Made by a program: the position numbers and the translations under genes. The notes under the pieces were generated by a model. The model was not told where the DNA came from. It worked only from the letters and a program-made list of their open reading frames with translations, and did no database searches. Below are positions 17,090 through 26,523 of a stretch of 37,914 nt of DNA, one piece after another (positions within the stretch are counted from its first letter, which is position 1; the number at the start of each line of letters is the position of its first letter). This DNA is from Bacteroides sp. (lineage in GTDB: Bacteria > Bacteroidota > Bacteroidia > Bacteroidales > Bacteroidaceae), in contig JAJQAY010000129.1 of the NCBI GenBank assembly GCA_021203515.1, positions 1-37,914 on the forward strand, read 5' to 3'.

Positions 17090-17629
17090 TTATGCCGTCT
17101 TGCATTTTGACAGGAAGGAAGATACCGCCACCGCATCACCACCGGTGAAATAACGTGCAGAGGTTATCGGAGTATAGGTGTAGGGTACGAATTGGAACAG
17201 TTGCACAGCCGCAAACTTTTTATCTTGGGAAATCATTACATCCAGACGTACATTACCGCTACCTTCACTCTTTACTCCCGCCTCATTATCCATCTGACCG
17301 CTTTCAAGCATTTCCTTCAATTTGCCCACATACTTCAAATCAAAAAAAAGACTACGCTCCTTTGCCACACTGCCTGTAGGCAAATAAACCAGTTCTTTTG
17401 ATTTCCAAAACAGACGGAATACGCCTAACAGAAACAATGCAGTGCCAAGCACCATCAGTCCCATACTCACGGTAGAGGATTTATCATTTACCCCGAAAAT
17501 GGAGGCAAATATAAAAATACCAATCAGCAGCATTGCCACAGAGAAAATAAGTCCGGAAACACTTGTACGCTTTGCAATATCAGGGCGTGAAGATACAAAA
17601 AGGGTTGTATCAATAGTTTAAGTTGCCAT
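17090..17629 (-). pseudogene. Small membrane protein of unknown function, in-frame stop at codon 4
   Basis: I do not recognise this protein. From the ATG at 17629 the frame reads Met-Ala-Thr-stop (TAA at 17618-17620), then continues open for 176 codons (TIDTTLFVSSRPDIAKRTSV and on). Two adjacent membrane helices follow (from about ILIGIFIFASIF-like residues, then VSMGLMVLGTALFLLGVF). The soluble C-terminal part ends FQFVPYTYTPITSARYFTGG. If AAA replaced TAA the protein would be 179 aa. Without that, translation could only start at the GTG at 17539, which would cut into the first membrane helix (149 aa). The gene has a strong terminator. Confidence 0.6.
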
Positions 17630-17738
17630 AATATTATTTGTTTTATTGAATGATTGAAATAGAAATAATACAATCTCTCCTCTGCAACAGCCATTCTTTG
17701 GCTTTGCACATGAGGAAAAGTCTGACTTCAATAAAACA

Positions 17739-18161
17739 CTAAATCAAGATATGCCTTAGCGTGAAAATATAATACTCACACACAGGCTGGCAACGACGGT
17801 AGGCAGTTGCATCATGCAGTTTCTTCCGGTGCAAGGAAAGCACCGCTTCATACTGGGCAATCTTATCAACCCACTCTCTGATTGAGAATAGATATTCAGT
17901 CGTATAAACACGCTGAATACGGGAAAAGGTAAGCGATTGCATAATCCCATTAGTACCCGCCAACTCCGCATCCGGCAGAAGCGGCAATTGAGGACTCGTA
18001 AAACAAGTATTATCTTGAGTATGATGCAACGCAATATCCTAAGTATCCGCAAATTCCTTCACGCCATCCACCGAAGCATTTCCGATGAAAGCATTACTTG
18101 CTGTTTGCCAGAATGCCAAAGCAAGAATAAGAAATCCTATGTATCTCAGATATTTTACCAT
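17739..18161 (-). pseudogene. Small exported protein of unknown function, in-frame TAG at codon 41
   Basis: I do not recognise this protein. From the ATG at 18161 it begins with a signal peptide (MVKYLRYIGFLILALAFWQT, then ASNAFIG). The frame stays open to GVKEFADT, meets a TAG at 18039-18041, then continues to a TAG at 17739-17741. The part after the internal stop has three cysteines, two of them near the C-terminus (CQPVCEYYIFTLRHILI), which could form a disulfide. The whole frame is 141 codons including the internal stop. The continuing open frame and coherent composition argue for a recent nonsense change or a base error, not a chance ORF. A TATATTTG box lies at 18170-18177, unusually close to the start. 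Confidence 0.5.
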
Positions 18162-18284
18162 AAGTACTGCAAATATAACAGTTTACCTTATATATTTGTT
18201 TGATACATACATCTTTTAATGTTTGTTCGAAAATATACTGTAATCATTTGCTTTTTCACATAAGATTTATGGAGAAGGACAAAT

Positions 18285-18315
18285 AAAAAAAGCCGCCCCA
18301 ATCACTGGGACGGCT
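18285..18315 (-). terminator. Intrinsic terminator of the ribosomal protein operon
   Basis: On the minus strand AGCCGTCCCA pairs with TGGGGCGGCT (10 bp, one G-U pair) around a 5-nt loop, followed by seven T (complement of 18285-18291). It starts 26 bp after the rplQ stop and closes the S10-spc-alpha group. Confidence 0.9.
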
Positions 18316-18340
18316 CCTATATATAAAAAGAATAGTTGAA

Positions 18341-18871
18341 TTATTCTGCTTTCGGTTCTTCTGCCTTAGCTTCTTCAGCAACCGGAGCTTCAACAACCGG
18401 TGCAGCAGCTTCTGCAACAGGTGCAGTTTCAGCAGCAGGAGCAGCTTCTGTAGCCTTCTTTGAACGACGGGTACGGGTAGCTTTCTTAGTAACCTTTTCC
18501 TTAGCCATGTTTTCGTTGTAGTCAACGAGTTCAATGAAGCACATTTCTGCGTTGTCACCCAAACGGTTACCAACCTTGATAATACGAGTGTAACCACCCG
18601 GACGGTCAGCAATCTTCACAGAGATTTCTTTGAACAACTCAGTAACAGCATACTTGTCTTGCAAATTGCTAAATACAACACGACGAGAATTAGTCGTATC
18701 ATCTTTAGCTCTTGTAATCAAAGGCTCAACAAACCTCTTCAAAGCTTTAGCCTTTGCAACGGTCGTAGCGATTCTTTTGTGCTTAATCAAAGAACACGCC
18801 ATATTAGCCAACATAGCGCTTCTATGAGAGGCAGTACGACCTAAATGATTGAATTTCTTATTATGTTTCAT
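18341..18871 (-). CDS. rplQ: 50S ribosomal protein L17
   Basis: L17 sits near the peptide exit region of the large subunit. Residues 1-115 carry the conserved family core ([20 protein letters not shown], then [19 protein letters not shown]). The 176-aa length is well above the roughly 120-130 aa of enterobacterial L17. The extra part is a lysine/arginine stretch followed by a low-complexity Ala/Pro/Glu/Val tail ([18 protein letters not shown] and on), which I know as a Bacteroidota feature. It is the last gene of the operon, 3 bp after rpoA, and a strong terminator follows. Confidence 0.97.
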   Translation of the reverse strand: MKHNKKFNHLGRTASHRSAMLANMACSLIKHKRIATTVAKAKALKRFVEPLITRAKDDTTNSRRVVFSNLQDKYAVTELFKEISVKIADRPGGYTRIIKVGNRLGDNAEMCFIELVDYNENMAKEKVTKKATRTRRSKKATEAAPAAETAPVAEAAAPVVEAPVAEEAKAEEPKAE

Positions 18872-18874
18872 TTT

Positions 18875-19867
18875 TTATTCTTTATCTAATTTATATTTAG
18901 AAATATCAGTTCCAAACGACAGATTCAGACTTTCCAGCAAATCATCAAGCTCGGTAAGCGATTTCTTTCCGAAGTTTCTGAATTTCAGCAAATCCGTCTT
19001 GTTGAACTGTACCAAGTCGCCCAAAGTCTCTACATCGGCAGCCTTCAAACAGTTGAGGGCACGAACCGAGAGATCCACATCAACGAGCTTAGTTTTCAAC
19101 AATTGACGCATGTGCAATACTTCTTCATCGAACTCTTCATTGCCGTCAACATCATTGCTTTCGAGCGTAATCTTCTCGTCAGAGAAGAGCATGAAGTGAT
19201 AAATCAGAATTTTTGCAGCTTCTTTCAGCGCTTCTTTCGGGTGAATGGAACCATCCGTAGTAATCTCAAGTATCAGTTTCTCGTAGTCAGTCTTCTGCTC
19301 TACGCGGAAGTTTTCTACCAGATACTTCACATTACGTATCGGAGTATAAATAGAATCGATAGGAATTACGTTCACGTCGGTGCAATATTCGCGATTTTCG
19401 TCAGCAGGAACATAGCCACGACCTTTGTTGATCGTAATATCTATCTGCATAGTTGCTTTTGAATCTAAATGACAAATAACTAACTCAGGATTTAACACTT
19501 CAAATCCAGTCAAATACTTACCTATGTCACCTGCTTTAAATTCACTTGAATTCTCGATTGTAATACTTACCTTTTCGCTCTCGAATTCTTCAACTACTTG
19601 CTTGAATCTCACTTGTTTCAGATTCAAGATAATGTTAGTAACATCCTCTTTAACTCCCGGAACACTGGAAAATTCATGCTCAACACCATCTATTTTGATA
19701 GTAGTGATGGCAAAACCTTCCAATGAAGAAAGCAGGATGCGGCGCAGTGCATTACCTACGGTAATACCGAAACCGGGCTCCAACGGACGAAATTCGAACT
19801 TTCCGAATCTAGAGTCCGCTTCCAACATTAATACTTTATCAGGTTTTTGAAATGCTAATATCGCCAT
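18875..19867 (-). CDS. rpoA: DNA-directed RNA polymerase subunit alpha
   Basis: This 330-aa subunit dimerises to start RNA polymerase assembly. The N-terminal domain shows the conserved [20 protein letters not shown] (about residues 28-47) and [11 protein letters not shown] linker leads to the C-terminal domain ([20 protein letters not shown], then [19 protein letters not shown]), which contacts UP elements and activators. It lies between rpsD (11 bp upstream) and rplQ, the classic alpha-operon order. The frame and length are normal. Confidence 0.98.
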   Translation of the reverse strand: MAILAFQKPDKVLMLEADSRFGKFEFRPLEPGFGITVGNALRRILLSSLEGFAITTIKIDGVEHEFSSVPGVKEDVTNIILNLKQVRFKQVVEEFESEKVSITIENSSEFKAGDIGKYLTGFEVLNPELVICHLDSKATMQIDITINKGRGYVPADENREYCTDVNVIPIDSIYTPIRNVKYLVENFRVEQKTDYEKLILEITTDGSIHPKEALKEAAKILIYHFMLFSDEKITLESNDVDGNEEFDEEVLHMRQLLKTKLVDVDLSVRALNCLKAADVETLGDLVQFNKTDLLKFRNFGKKSLTELDDLLESLNLSFGTDISKYKLDKE

Positions 19868-19878
19868 GAAATTAATTA

Positions 19879-20484
19879 TTATTTAGAATACAATTCTACA
19901 ATCAAATGCTCTTTAATGTTTTCAGGAATGTCTGCTCTTTCAGGTATGTACAACAACTTACCTACTTTAGCGTTGTCATCCCATTCCAACCAAGGATACT
20001 TGCTGTGGTTAAATCCAGCCAGTGAATTAGCAATTACCTCCAAAGATTTAGATCTTTCGCAAACACCAATTACCTGACCCGGTTTTACTGCGTATGAAGG
20101 TACATTTACTACCTCACCGTCCACAGTAATATGCTTGTGACTTACCAACTGACGAGCAGCGGCACGAGTCGGAGCAATACCCAAACGGAATACTACATTG
20201 TCAAGACGACCTTCCAACAATTGAAGGAGGATTTCACCGGTAATACCTTTAGCGGTTTCTGCCTTCTCAAACAAGTTGCGGAATTGTTTTTCCAAAACTC
20301 CATAGGTGTATTTGGCTTTCTGTTTCTCACGAAGTTGAACACCATATTCAGAAGTTTTTCTCTTTCTAGAATTACCATGCTGTCCGGGAGGATAGTTCTT
20401 CTTTGACAATACTTTGTCTGCTCCAAAGATTCCTTCGCCGAACTTACGGGCTATTCTTGATTTTGGTCCAGTATATCTAGCCAT
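19879..20484 (-). CDS. rpsD: 30S ribosomal protein S4
   Basis: S4 is a primary 16S rRNA binder that nucleates assembly of the small-subunit body, and in other bacteria it represses the alpha operon. The 201-aa protein has the N-terminal domain without the zinc-binding cysteines (zinc-independent form) and the S4 RNA-binding domain ([39 protein letters not shown]). Its start is preceded by a 117-bp gap after rpsK, the largest inside this half of the operon. Confidence 0.97.
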   Translation of the reverse strand: MARYTGPKSRIARKFGEGIFGADKVLSKKNYPPGQHGNSRKRKTSEYGVQLREKQKAKYTYGVLEKQFRNLFEKAETAKGITGEILLQLLEGRLDNVVFRLGIAPTRAAARQLVSHKHITVDGEVVNVPSYAVKPGQVIGVCERSKSLEVIANSLAGFNHSKYPWLEWDDNAKVGKLLYIPERADIPENIKEHLIVELYSK

Positions 20485-20601
20485 TTCTTTTTAAATATTT
20501 AATTGTTTTATTCATGAACTCAATTTGTTGCAGCCGCGATTGCAGAGAAGAAATTACAATCCAATAACAAAATCAAGTGTCACTTTTATTAAAGGTAAAT
20601 C
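20485..20601 (-). promoter_or_regulatory. rpsK-rpsD gap, candidate S4 leader
   Basis: This 117-bp stretch holds no ORF, and most neighbouring gaps are under 40 bp. It has a G/C-rich patch with a repeated TTGCAG (around 20528-20547) in otherwise A/T-rich sequence. I see no exact TAnnTTTG box. A structured leader for autoregulation by S4, or a processing site, is possible but not shown. Confidence 0.25.
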
Positions 20602-20991
20602 TTAAACTCTACGTCTTTTCGGAGGACGACAACCATTATGCGGAAGCGGAGTTACGTCAATAATTTCAGTAACTTCAATACCAGCACCGTGGATAGTTCT
20701 GATAGCAGACTCACGTCCGTTACCCGGACCCTTCACATAGGCTTTTACCTTTCTTAGGCCAAGATCAAATGCTACTTTAGCACAATCTTGGGCAGCCATT
20801 TGTGCTGCGTAAGGAGTATTCTTCTTAGAACCTCTAAATCTCATTTTACCGGCAGATGACCAAGAGATAATCTGTCCTTCACTATTTGCAAGAGAAACAA
20901 TAATATTGTTGAAAGATGAATGAACATGCAACTGTCCATTAGCATCTACCTTCACATTTCTCTTCTTTGTTGCAACTGTTTTCTTTGCCAT
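20602..20991 (-). CDS. rpsK: 30S ribosomal protein S11
   Basis: S11 forms part of the small-subunit platform and mRNA exit channel. The 129-aa length is typical. Conserved signatures are visible: [53 protein letters not shown] and the C-terminal [17 protein letters not shown]. It sits 11 bp after rpsM, in the usual alpha-operon order, and has a normal frame. Confidence 0.98.
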   Translation of the reverse strand: MAKKTVATKKRNVKVDANGQLHVHSSFNNIIVSLANSEGQIISWSSAGKMRFRGSKKNTPYAAQMAAQDCAKVAFDLGLRKVKAYVKGPGNGRESAIRTIHGAGIEVTEIIDVTPLPHNGCRPPKRRRV

Positions 20992-21002
20992 ATCAACAAT
21001 TA

Positions 21003-21383
21003 TTATTTAGTAGCTTTTTTCTTATTAGCAACGGTTTTCTTTCTACCCTTACGAGTACGAGCATTATTCTTTGTGCTCTGACCTCTTACAGGAAGACCGA
21101 TACGGTGACGTACACCACGGTAGCAACCGATATCCATTAAACGCTTGATGTTCAATTGAGCTTCAGAGCGAAGATCACCTTCCACTTTATACTCTGCACC
21201 AATGATCTCACGAATCTTGGCAGCCTGATCATCCGTCCAGTCTTTTACTTTCAGGTCTTTGTCAACACCTGCTTTATCCAAAATCTTTGCTGAACTACTA
21301 CGACCTATTCCATATACGTAGGTCAACGCAACTTCACCTCTTTTGTTCTGAGGCAAATCGACACCAACTATTCTTATAGCCAT
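21003..21383 (-). CDS. rpsM: 30S ribosomal protein S13
   Basis: S13 sits in the head of the small subunit and forms bridges to L5 and the P-site tRNA region. The 126-aa protein starts [20 protein letters not shown] and contains the conserved [17 protein letters not shown] and the basic tail [20 protein letters not shown]. It is the first classic alpha-operon gene here, after infA and rpmJ, with a 34-bp gap to rpmJ. Confidence 0.98.
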   Translation of the reverse strand: MAIRIVGVDLPQNKRGEVALTYVYGIGRSSSAKILDKAGVDKDLKVKDWTDDQAAKIREIIGAEYKVEGDLRSEAQLNIKRLMDIGCYRGVRHRIGLPVRGQSTKNNARTRKGRKKTVANKKKATK

Positions 21384-21417
21384 ATACTAAATTATTTTTT
21401 TTGCAAAAATAATAATA

Positions 21418-21534
21418 TTATCCTTGACGTTGTTTATACTTAGGATTTTTCTTGTTAATAACATGCAAACGGCCATTACGTCTAACGATTTTACATTCTG
21501 GCGTACGTTTCTTTAAGGATGCTCTTACTTTCAT
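21418..21534 (-). CDS. rpmJ: 50S ribosomal protein L36, zinc-independent form
   Basis: This 38-aa gene lies between infA and rpsM. The protein begins [20 protein letters not shown] and ends [13 protein letters not shown], the L36 fold. The zinc ligands of the standard form (Cys-x2-Cys-x12-Cys-x4-His) are mostly gone; only the cysteine at position 14 remains, so this is the C-minus type that does not need zinc. It starts 8 bp after the infA stop. Confidence 0.95.
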   Translation of the reverse strand: MKVRASLKKRTPECKIVRRNGRLHVINKKNPKYKQRQG

Positions 21535-21542
21535 ATCTTAAT

Positions 21543-21761
21543 TTATTTATATCTAAATACAATTCTTCCTTTCGATAAATCGTAAGGAGACATTTCGACT
21601 CTTACCTTATCACCCGGCAGGATTTTGATGTAATGCATCCGCATCTTACCGGAAATATGTGCAGTAATCTCATGTCCGTTTTCTAATTCAACACGAAACA
21701 TTGCATTAGACAATGCTTCAACTATAACTCCATCTTGTTCTATTGCAGATTGCTTTGCCAT
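21543..21761 (-). CDS. infA: Translation initiation factor IF-1
   Basis: IF-1 binds the A site of the 30S subunit during initiation. The 72-aa protein is the family's usual length and has the OB-fold signatures [38 protein letters not shown] and [12 protein letters not shown]. It sits 9 bp after map, in the order secY-map-infA-rpmJ-rpsM that is common in many bacteria. No anomaly is seen. Confidence 0.98.
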   Translation of the reverse strand: MAKQSAIEQDGVIVEALSNAMFRVELENGHEITAHISGKMRMHYIKILPGDKVRVEMSPYDLSKGRIVFRYK

Positions 21762-21770
21762 ATTAATTAC

Positions 21771-22571
21771 TTAAATTGCTTTATCTCCTAATACTTCTTC
21801 AATGAATTTGAATGATGACAATATATCAGCTTCACCAATTCCAACCGCTATCGTATGCTCAAAATGAGCTGCATATTTCCGATCAGAGGTCCTTACTGTC
21901 CAGCCATCACGCTCCATTACTATTTGACGGCTTCCTAATGTAATCATTGGCTCGATAGCTATGCAAAGACCTTTTTTCAACATCGTTCCGTAACCACGTT
22001 TTCCATAATTAGAAACTTGGAGGTCTTCATGCATTTCTTTTCCAATGCCATGACCGACAAACTCGCGCACTACACCATAAGAATTAGACTCGCAATGTTG
22101 TTGTATCGCATAACCGATATCCCCCAACCGCTTGCCTTGAACGGCATTCTGTATTCCTATATATAATGCTTCTTTAGTAACTTTCAATAATTTGCGAACT
22201 TCTTCGTCAACTTCACCCACACAAAACGTATATGCAGAATCACCACAAAAGCCGTTCATGTAAGTACCACAATCAACAGACACAATGTCACCCTCTTTCA
22301 GTACCACATCATCACTCGGAATACCATGCACCACCTGTTCATTCACAGAAGTACAAATTGAAGCTGGAAACGGATCGCCATATTGATTCGGAAAACCTTT
22401 GAAAGTGGGAACAGCACCATTATCTCTAATGAACTCTTCCGCTACTTTACCCAACTCTTTTGTAGTAACTCCGGGCTTTACAACCTTAGCTATCTCAGCC
22501 AACGTTTGTCCAACAAGCAAATTACTCTTGCGGAGCAGCTCTATTTCATCTTCTGTTTTAAGAAATATCAT
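21771..22571 (-). CDS. map: Type I methionine aminopeptidase
   Basis: The enzyme removes the initiator methionine from new proteins. It is 266 aa with the pita-bread fold. The five metal ligands are present: Asp in VSVDCGTY, Asp in GFCGDSAYTF, His in FVGHGIGKEMHE, Glu in IAIEPMIT and Glu in FEHTIAVG. There is no zinc-finger N-terminal extension. It lies 13 bp after secY and before infA, linking protein export and translation genes in one transcript. Confidence 0.97.
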   Translation of the reverse strand: MIFLKTEDEIELLRKSNLLVGQTLAEIAKVVKPGVTTKELGKVAEEFIRDNGAVPTFKGFPNQYGDPFPASICTSVNEQVVHGIPSDDVVLKEGDIVSVDCGTYMNGFCGDSAYTFCVGEVDEEVRKLLKVTKEALYIGIQNAVQGKRLGDIGYAIQQHCESNSYGVVREFVGHGIGKEMHEDLQVSNYGKRGYGTMLKKGLCIAIEPMITLGSRQIVMERDGWTVRTSDRKYAAHFEHTIAVGIGEADILSSFKFIEEVLGDKAI

Positions 22572-22584
22572 TCTTCAAAAAAGA

Positions 22585-23928
22585 TTAATATGCAGCTACA
22601 TTGCCACTACGTCCTTTAATGCGTCCCGATTTCAGCAAACCGTCATAGTGTCTCATCAACAAATGACTTTCAATCTGCTGGAGAGTATCAAGAACCACAC
22701 CTACAAGAATTAACAAAGATGTACCACCGAAGAATTGAGCAAATTCAGCTTTCACACCAAATATACCGGCAAATGCAGGCATAATAGCAACCAAAGCCAA
22801 GAAGAAAGAACCAGGCAAAGTAATACGAGACATAATCTCATCAATATACTCAGCTGTTTTCTTTCCCGGCTTGATACCCGGTATGAAACCATTATTTCTC
22901 TTCATATCTTCAGCCATCTGAGTCGGGTTTATCGTAATTGCAGTATAGAAATACGTAAAGAGTATGATCATCACTGCAAAAACAAAATTATACCAGAAGC
23001 TTGTATGATCAGTAAATGCTTGTACGAAACCACTCACATTATTCGCATTTGAAAATCCGATAAAAGTGATAGGAATGAACATGATTGCCTGAGCAAAGAT
23101 GATAGGCATTACACCGGCAGCATTCACCTTCAACGGGATATACTGTCTTGCACCGCCATATTGTTTGTTTCCAACAATCTTCTTTGCATATTGTACAGGT
23201 ATCTTCCTGGTTCCCTGAACCAAAAGGATAGCCGCAGCAATAACAACCAGCAAAATTACGATTTCAATCAGGAACATAACCAAACCACCAGCCTTATCTG
23301 ACATACGGGAAATCAATTCCTGAAACAGAGACTGAGGAAGACGGGCAATAATACCAATCAAAATGATAAACGAAATACCGTTACCGATACCTTTATCCGT
23401 AATTCTCTCACCAAGCCACAAAATAAACATACTTCCCGCCGCCAAAATAATGGTAGAAGTAAACATAAACAGAGTCCAATCCAATGAAGCATTTAAGGAA
23501 GGACCAGCCTGCATTTTAAGATTGAGCAAATATGAAGGAGCCTGAACCAACAAAATCAAAATCGTTAAATAACGAGTATATTGATTCATCTTTCTTCTAC
23601 CACTCTCACCTTCACGTTGCAATTTCTGGAAATAAGGTACCGCAATACCCAATAACTGGATTACAATGGAAGCGGAGATATATGGCATAATACCCAATGC
23701 AAAAATAGATGCATTGGAGAATGCTCCTCCAGAAAACATGTTTAACAAGGCTAATAGACCCTCGCTTGTTTGTTGATGCAATTGTGTCAACATAGCCGGA
23801 TTAATACCCGGCAGGACAACATACGAACCAAAACGGTAAATTGCCACAAACAATATGGTAATGAGAATCCGTTGTCTCAGATCCTCAATTTTCCATATAT
23901 TCTTTAATGTTTCAATAGCTTTTCTCAT
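22585..23928 (-). CDS. secY: Preprotein translocase subunit SecY
   Basis: SecY is the channel of the general secretion machinery in the inner membrane. The 447-aa protein has the expected ten hydrophobic segments, starting with ILFVAIYRFGSYVVLPGI. Family signatures are ALGIMPYISASIVIQLL and the loop sequence QREGESGRRKMNQYTRY. The cytoplasmic loop near the C-terminus shows MKRNNGFIPGIKPGKKTAEYI, which contacts SecA and the ribosome. It follows rplO by 4 bp, as in the spc operon of most bacteria. Confidence 0.98.
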   Translation of the reverse strand: MRKAIETLKNIWKIEDLRQRILITILFVAIYRFGSYVVLPGINPAMLTQLHQQTSEGLLALLNMFSGGAFSNASIFALGIMPYISASIVIQLLGIAVPYFQKLQREGESGRRKMNQYTRYLTILILLVQAPSYLLNLKMQAGPSLNASLDWTLFMFTSTIILAAGSMFILWLGERITDKGIGNGISFIILIGIIARLPQSLFQELISRMSDKAGGLVMFLIEIVILLVVIAAAILLVQGTRKIPVQYAKKIVGNKQYGGARQYIPLKVNAAGVMPIIFAQAIMFIPITFIGFSNANNVSGFVQAFTDHTSFWYNFVFAVMIILFTYFYTAITINPTQMAEDMKRNNGFIPGIKPGKKTAEYIDEIMSRITLPGSFFLALVAIMPAFAGIFGVKAEFAQFFGGTSLLILVGVVLDTLQQIESHLLMRHYDGLLKSGRIKGRSGNVAAY

Positions 23929-23932
23929 CGAA

Positions 23933-24379
23933 TTAGAGTTTTACTACTTGTCCACCAGCAGCTTCGATGGCAGCAACAGCAGTTTTAGAAAATGCATGCG
24001 CTTGTACATCCAACTTAGCAGTCAAAGTTCCGTTACCTAATACTTTTACCAACTGGCTTGAAGAAATGAAGCCTGCAGCTATAAAATCATTGATACCTAC
24101 AGTCTGCAAATTCTTAGCTTCAGCCAATTTCTGAATTGTATCCAAGTTGATAGCTTTATATTCTACACGGTTAATGTTCTTAAAGCCAAACTTGGGAACA
24201 CGACGTTGAAGAGGCATCTGACCACCTTCAAAACCGATTTTCTTAGAGTATCCAGATCTTGATTTAGCTCCTTTATGACCTCTGGTAGAAGTACCTCCCA
24301 AGCCAGAACCCGGACCACGTCCAATTCTTTTTCTTGTTTTAGTAGACCCCTCTACAGGTTTTAAATTACTTAAGTTCAT
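23933..24379 (-). CDS. rplO: 50S ribosomal protein L15
   Basis: L15 is a late-assembly large-subunit protein that threads into 23S rRNA. The 148-aa length is typical. The basic, glycine-rich N-terminus is clear (LKPVEGSTKTRKRIGRGPGS, then TSTRGHKGAKSRSG), followed by FEGGQMPLQRRVPKFGF. The C-terminal domain ends AHAFSKTAVAAIEAAGGQVV. It lies between rpmD and secY in the standard spc order. Confidence 0.98.
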   Translation of the reverse strand: MNLSNLKPVEGSTKTRKRIGRGPGSGLGGTSTRGHKGAKSRSGYSKKIGFEGGQMPLQRRVPKFGFKNINRVEYKAINLDTIQKLAEAKNLQTVGINDFIAAGFISSSQLVKVLGNGTLTAKLDVQAHAFSKTAVAAIEAAGGQVVKL

Positions 24380-24409
24380 ATTGTAATTCGTTTTATATTC
24401 AACAAATAA

Positions 24410-24586
24410 TTACTTAACAATGGTAACCAAGTGTTTAACCTTATCCACCATTCCAAGAATCGAAGGAGTACATTCGTGTTCAACCACACGATTCAACTTA
24501 TGAAGTCCCAGTGCATCGAGAGTTCTCTTCTGATCAGCAGGAGCACCAATTCTACTTTTAACTTGTTTAATCTTTATAGTCGACAT
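24410..24586 (-). CDS. rpmD: 50S ribosomal protein L30
   Basis: This 58-aa gene lies between rpsE and rplO. The protein begins STIKIKQVKSRIGAPADQKR and continues TLDALGLHKLNRVVEHE, then ILGMVDKVKHLV, which are the L30 signatures. A strong Shine-Dalgarno AAGGAGG (complement of 24593-24599) lies 6 nt before the ATG and overlaps the end of rpsE (stop at 24598-24600). This is unusual for a Bacteroidota gene. Confidence 0.96.
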   Translation of the reverse strand: MSTIKIKQVKSRIGAPADQKRTLDALGLHKLNRVVEHECTPSILGMVDKVKHLVTIVK

Positions 24587-24597
24587 ATTCTTCCTCC

Positions 24598-25116
24598 TTA
24601 TCCTCTAAATACTTTTTCCATACTAACACCTCTATTCTGAGCAATCATACGTGCATCACGCATTTCGCTTAATGCCAGAATAGTAGCCTTTACCAAGTTG
24701 TGCGGGTTGGAAGAACCTTTTGACTTAGCCAAAACGTCCGTAATACCTACACTTTCGAGTACTGCACGCATTGCACCACCAGCCACAACACCAGTACCGT
24801 GAGAAGCCGGTTTGATGAATACCTCAGCACCACCAAACTTAGCAACCTGTTCGTGAGGAACCGTACCTTTCAATACAGGCACCTTCGTCAGGTTCTTCTT
24901 TGCAGATTCAACACCTTTAGCAATAGCGGCAGTTACTTCGCCTGCTTTACCAAGGCCCCAACCGATGATACCTTCCTCGTTACCTACTACCACAATAGCA
25001 GAGAAACTAAAAGTTCTACCACCTTTGGTTACTTTAGTCACACGATTAATAGCAACCAATCTGTCTTTCAGCTCTATATCGTTTGAAATCTTAACTCTAT
25101 TATTAAGTCCTGCCAT
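24598..25116 (-). CDS. rpsE: 30S ribosomal protein S5
   Basis: S5 lies at the mRNA entry site and contributes to decoding accuracy. The 172-aa protein has the N-terminal double-stranded-RNA-like domain ([34 protein letters not shown]) and the C-terminal domain ([39 protein letters not shown]). The loop near [12 protein letters not shown], where spectinomycin-resistance changes occur in other bacteria, looks ordinary. It follows rplR by 5 bp. Confidence 0.98.
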   Translation of the reverse strand: MAGLNNRVKISNDIELKDRLVAINRVTKVTKGGRTFSFSAIVVVGNEEGIIGWGLGKAGEVTAAIAKGVESAKKNLTKVPVLKGTVPHEQVAKFGGAEVFIKPASHGTGVVAGGAMRAVLESVGITDVLAKSKGSSNPHNLVKATILALSEMRDARMIAQNRGVSMEKVFRG

Positions 25117-25121
25117 AATGA

Positions 25122-25466
25122 TTAAAATTTAAGTCCACCGTTACGGGCAGCATCAGCTACCTCTTTTACTCTCCCATGATACAAGTAACCATTACGGTCG
25201 AAAACAACAGTAGTAATACCTGCTTCCTGAGCTTTCTTTGCAATCAGTTCACCTACCTTGGCAGCTTGTTCTTTCTTAGGCATACTTTCAGTCATACCCA
25301 AAGAAGAGGCGGCAGCCAAAGTCTTACCAGACAAGTCGTCGATAATCTGAACATAGATTTGCTTATTGCTTCTAAACACACTCATACGCGGGCATCCAGT
25401 AGTACCTAAGATTTTATTGCGTACTCTATATTTGATCTTAATTCGTCTTTCTATTTTTGTTGTCAT
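25122..25466 (-). CDS. rplR: 50S ribosomal protein L18
   Basis: L18 binds 5S rRNA with L5 and L25 in the central protuberance. The 114-aa length is typical. The basic start [20 protein letters not shown] is followed by [19 protein letters not shown] and the C-terminal [20 protein letters not shown], which are family hallmarks. It follows rplF by 21 bp in spc-operon order. Confidence 0.98.
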   Translation of the reverse strand: MTTKIERRIKIKYRVRNKILGTTGCPRMSVFRSNKQIYVQIIDDLSGKTLAAASSLGMTESMPKKEQAAKVGELIAKKAQEAGITTVVFDRNGYLYHGRVKEVADAARNGGLKF

Positions 25467-25487
25467 AATAATTATCTATTTAAATGA

Positions 25488-26057
25488 TTATTTAGCACCG
25501 GCTGATTTACCAGACTTTCTACGAATTTCTTCGCCAACAAACTTAATACCCTTACCCTTATACGGTTCAGGCTTACGGAAAGAACGTATTTTAGAACAAA
25601 CTTGACCAAGCAATTGTTTGTCACAAGATTCCAAAATAATAAGAGGGTTCTTATTTCTTTCAGACTTAGTCTCTACTTTAACTTCAGGAGGCAACTGTAT
25701 GAAGATATTATGAGTATAACCTAAAGCCAACTCTATAATATTACCTTGGTTAGAAGCACGGTAACCTACACCGACAAGTTCCAACTCTTTCTTATAGCCT
25801 TCAGATGCACCAACAACCATGTTATGAACCAACGAACGGTACAAACCGTGGAATGCATGTTTCTGCTTGGGGTTATCCAGCATTGTATTTTCATTCTCTG
25901 TCAGAACAACATGACCATCTTCGATGGTAACATTGATAGCAGGATTTACGTATTGGCTCATTTCGCCTTTGGGTCCCTTTACGGTAACCACGTCATCTTT
26001 CAGAGTAATTGTTACTCCAGCGGGAATACTAATGGGTAATTTTCCTATTCTTGACAT
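25488..26057 (-). CDS. rplF: 50S ribosomal protein L6
   Basis: L6 lies near the GTPase-associated centre of the large subunit. It is 189 aa, with two similar domains. The start is MSRIGKLPISIPAGVTITL, and the C-terminal hallmark is KPEPYKGKGIKFVGEEIRRK, followed by a KSGKSAGAK tail. A clear Shine-Dalgarno AGGAGG (complement of 26066-26071) lies 8 nt upstream of the ATG. It follows rpsH by 15 bp. Confidence 0.98.
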   Translation of the reverse strand: MSRIGKLPISIPAGVTITLKDDVVTVKGPKGEMSQYVNPAINVTIEDGHVVLTENENTMLDNPKQKHAFHGLYRSLVHNMVVGASEGYKKELELVGVGYRASNQGNIIELALGYTHNIFIQLPPEVKVETKSERNKNPLIILESCDKQLLGQVCSKIRSFRKPEPYKGKGIKFVGEEIRRKSGKSAGAK

Positions 26058-26072
26058 TGCTAATTCCTCCTA

Positions 26073-26468
26073 TTAATATACATAACACAAAACTTCACCA
26101 CCGATTTTGAGTTCAGCGGCTTCTTTGTTGGTCATTACACCCTTGGAAGTAGATATTATAGCAATACCCAAACCATTAATAACACGCGGCATATCCTTGT
26201 AACCGGTATACTGACGCAAACCCGGAGAAGAAATTCTCTCCAGCTTCTTGATAGCATTAACCTTGTTAACCGGATCATACTTCAAGGCAACCTTGATTGT
26301 ACCTTGGGGACCATCTTCTACAAACTTATAATTAAGAATGTAGCCTTTCTCAAAAAGAATCTTAGTGATTTCTTTTTTCAAATTTGAAGCCGGAACTTCC
26401 ACAACTCTGTGCTTTGCTTGAATAGCGTTCCGTAACCTCGTCAAATAATCTGCTATTGGATCAGTCAT
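26073..26468 (-). CDS. rpsH: 30S ribosomal protein S8
   Basis: S8 is a primary 16S rRNA binder, and in enterobacteria it represses the spc operon. The 131-aa protein starts TDPIADYLTRLRNAIQAKHR and ends with the conserved GLGIAIISTSKGVMTNKEAA and IGGEVLCYVY. Length and frame are normal. A 55-bp A/T-rich gap separates it from rpsN; I see no recognisable S8-binding structure there. Confidence 0.98.
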   Translation of the reverse strand: MTDPIADYLTRLRNAIQAKHRVVEVPASNLKKEITKILFEKGYILNYKFVEDGPQGTIKVALKYDPVNKVNAIKKLERISSPGLRQYTGYKDMPRVINGLGIAIISTSKGVMTNKEAAELKIGGEVLCYVY

Positions 26469-26523
26469 ATAAAAATAAATTAAATTAATCAGGCCTACCC
26501 TGACAATATTTAAAAAACAAAAA

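Noticed and set aside
17618..18041. Stop-codon reassignment to explain the in-frame TAA and TAG
   Set aside because: The ribosomal, hut and efflux genes end normally at TAA, TAG and TGA, so the standard code applies.
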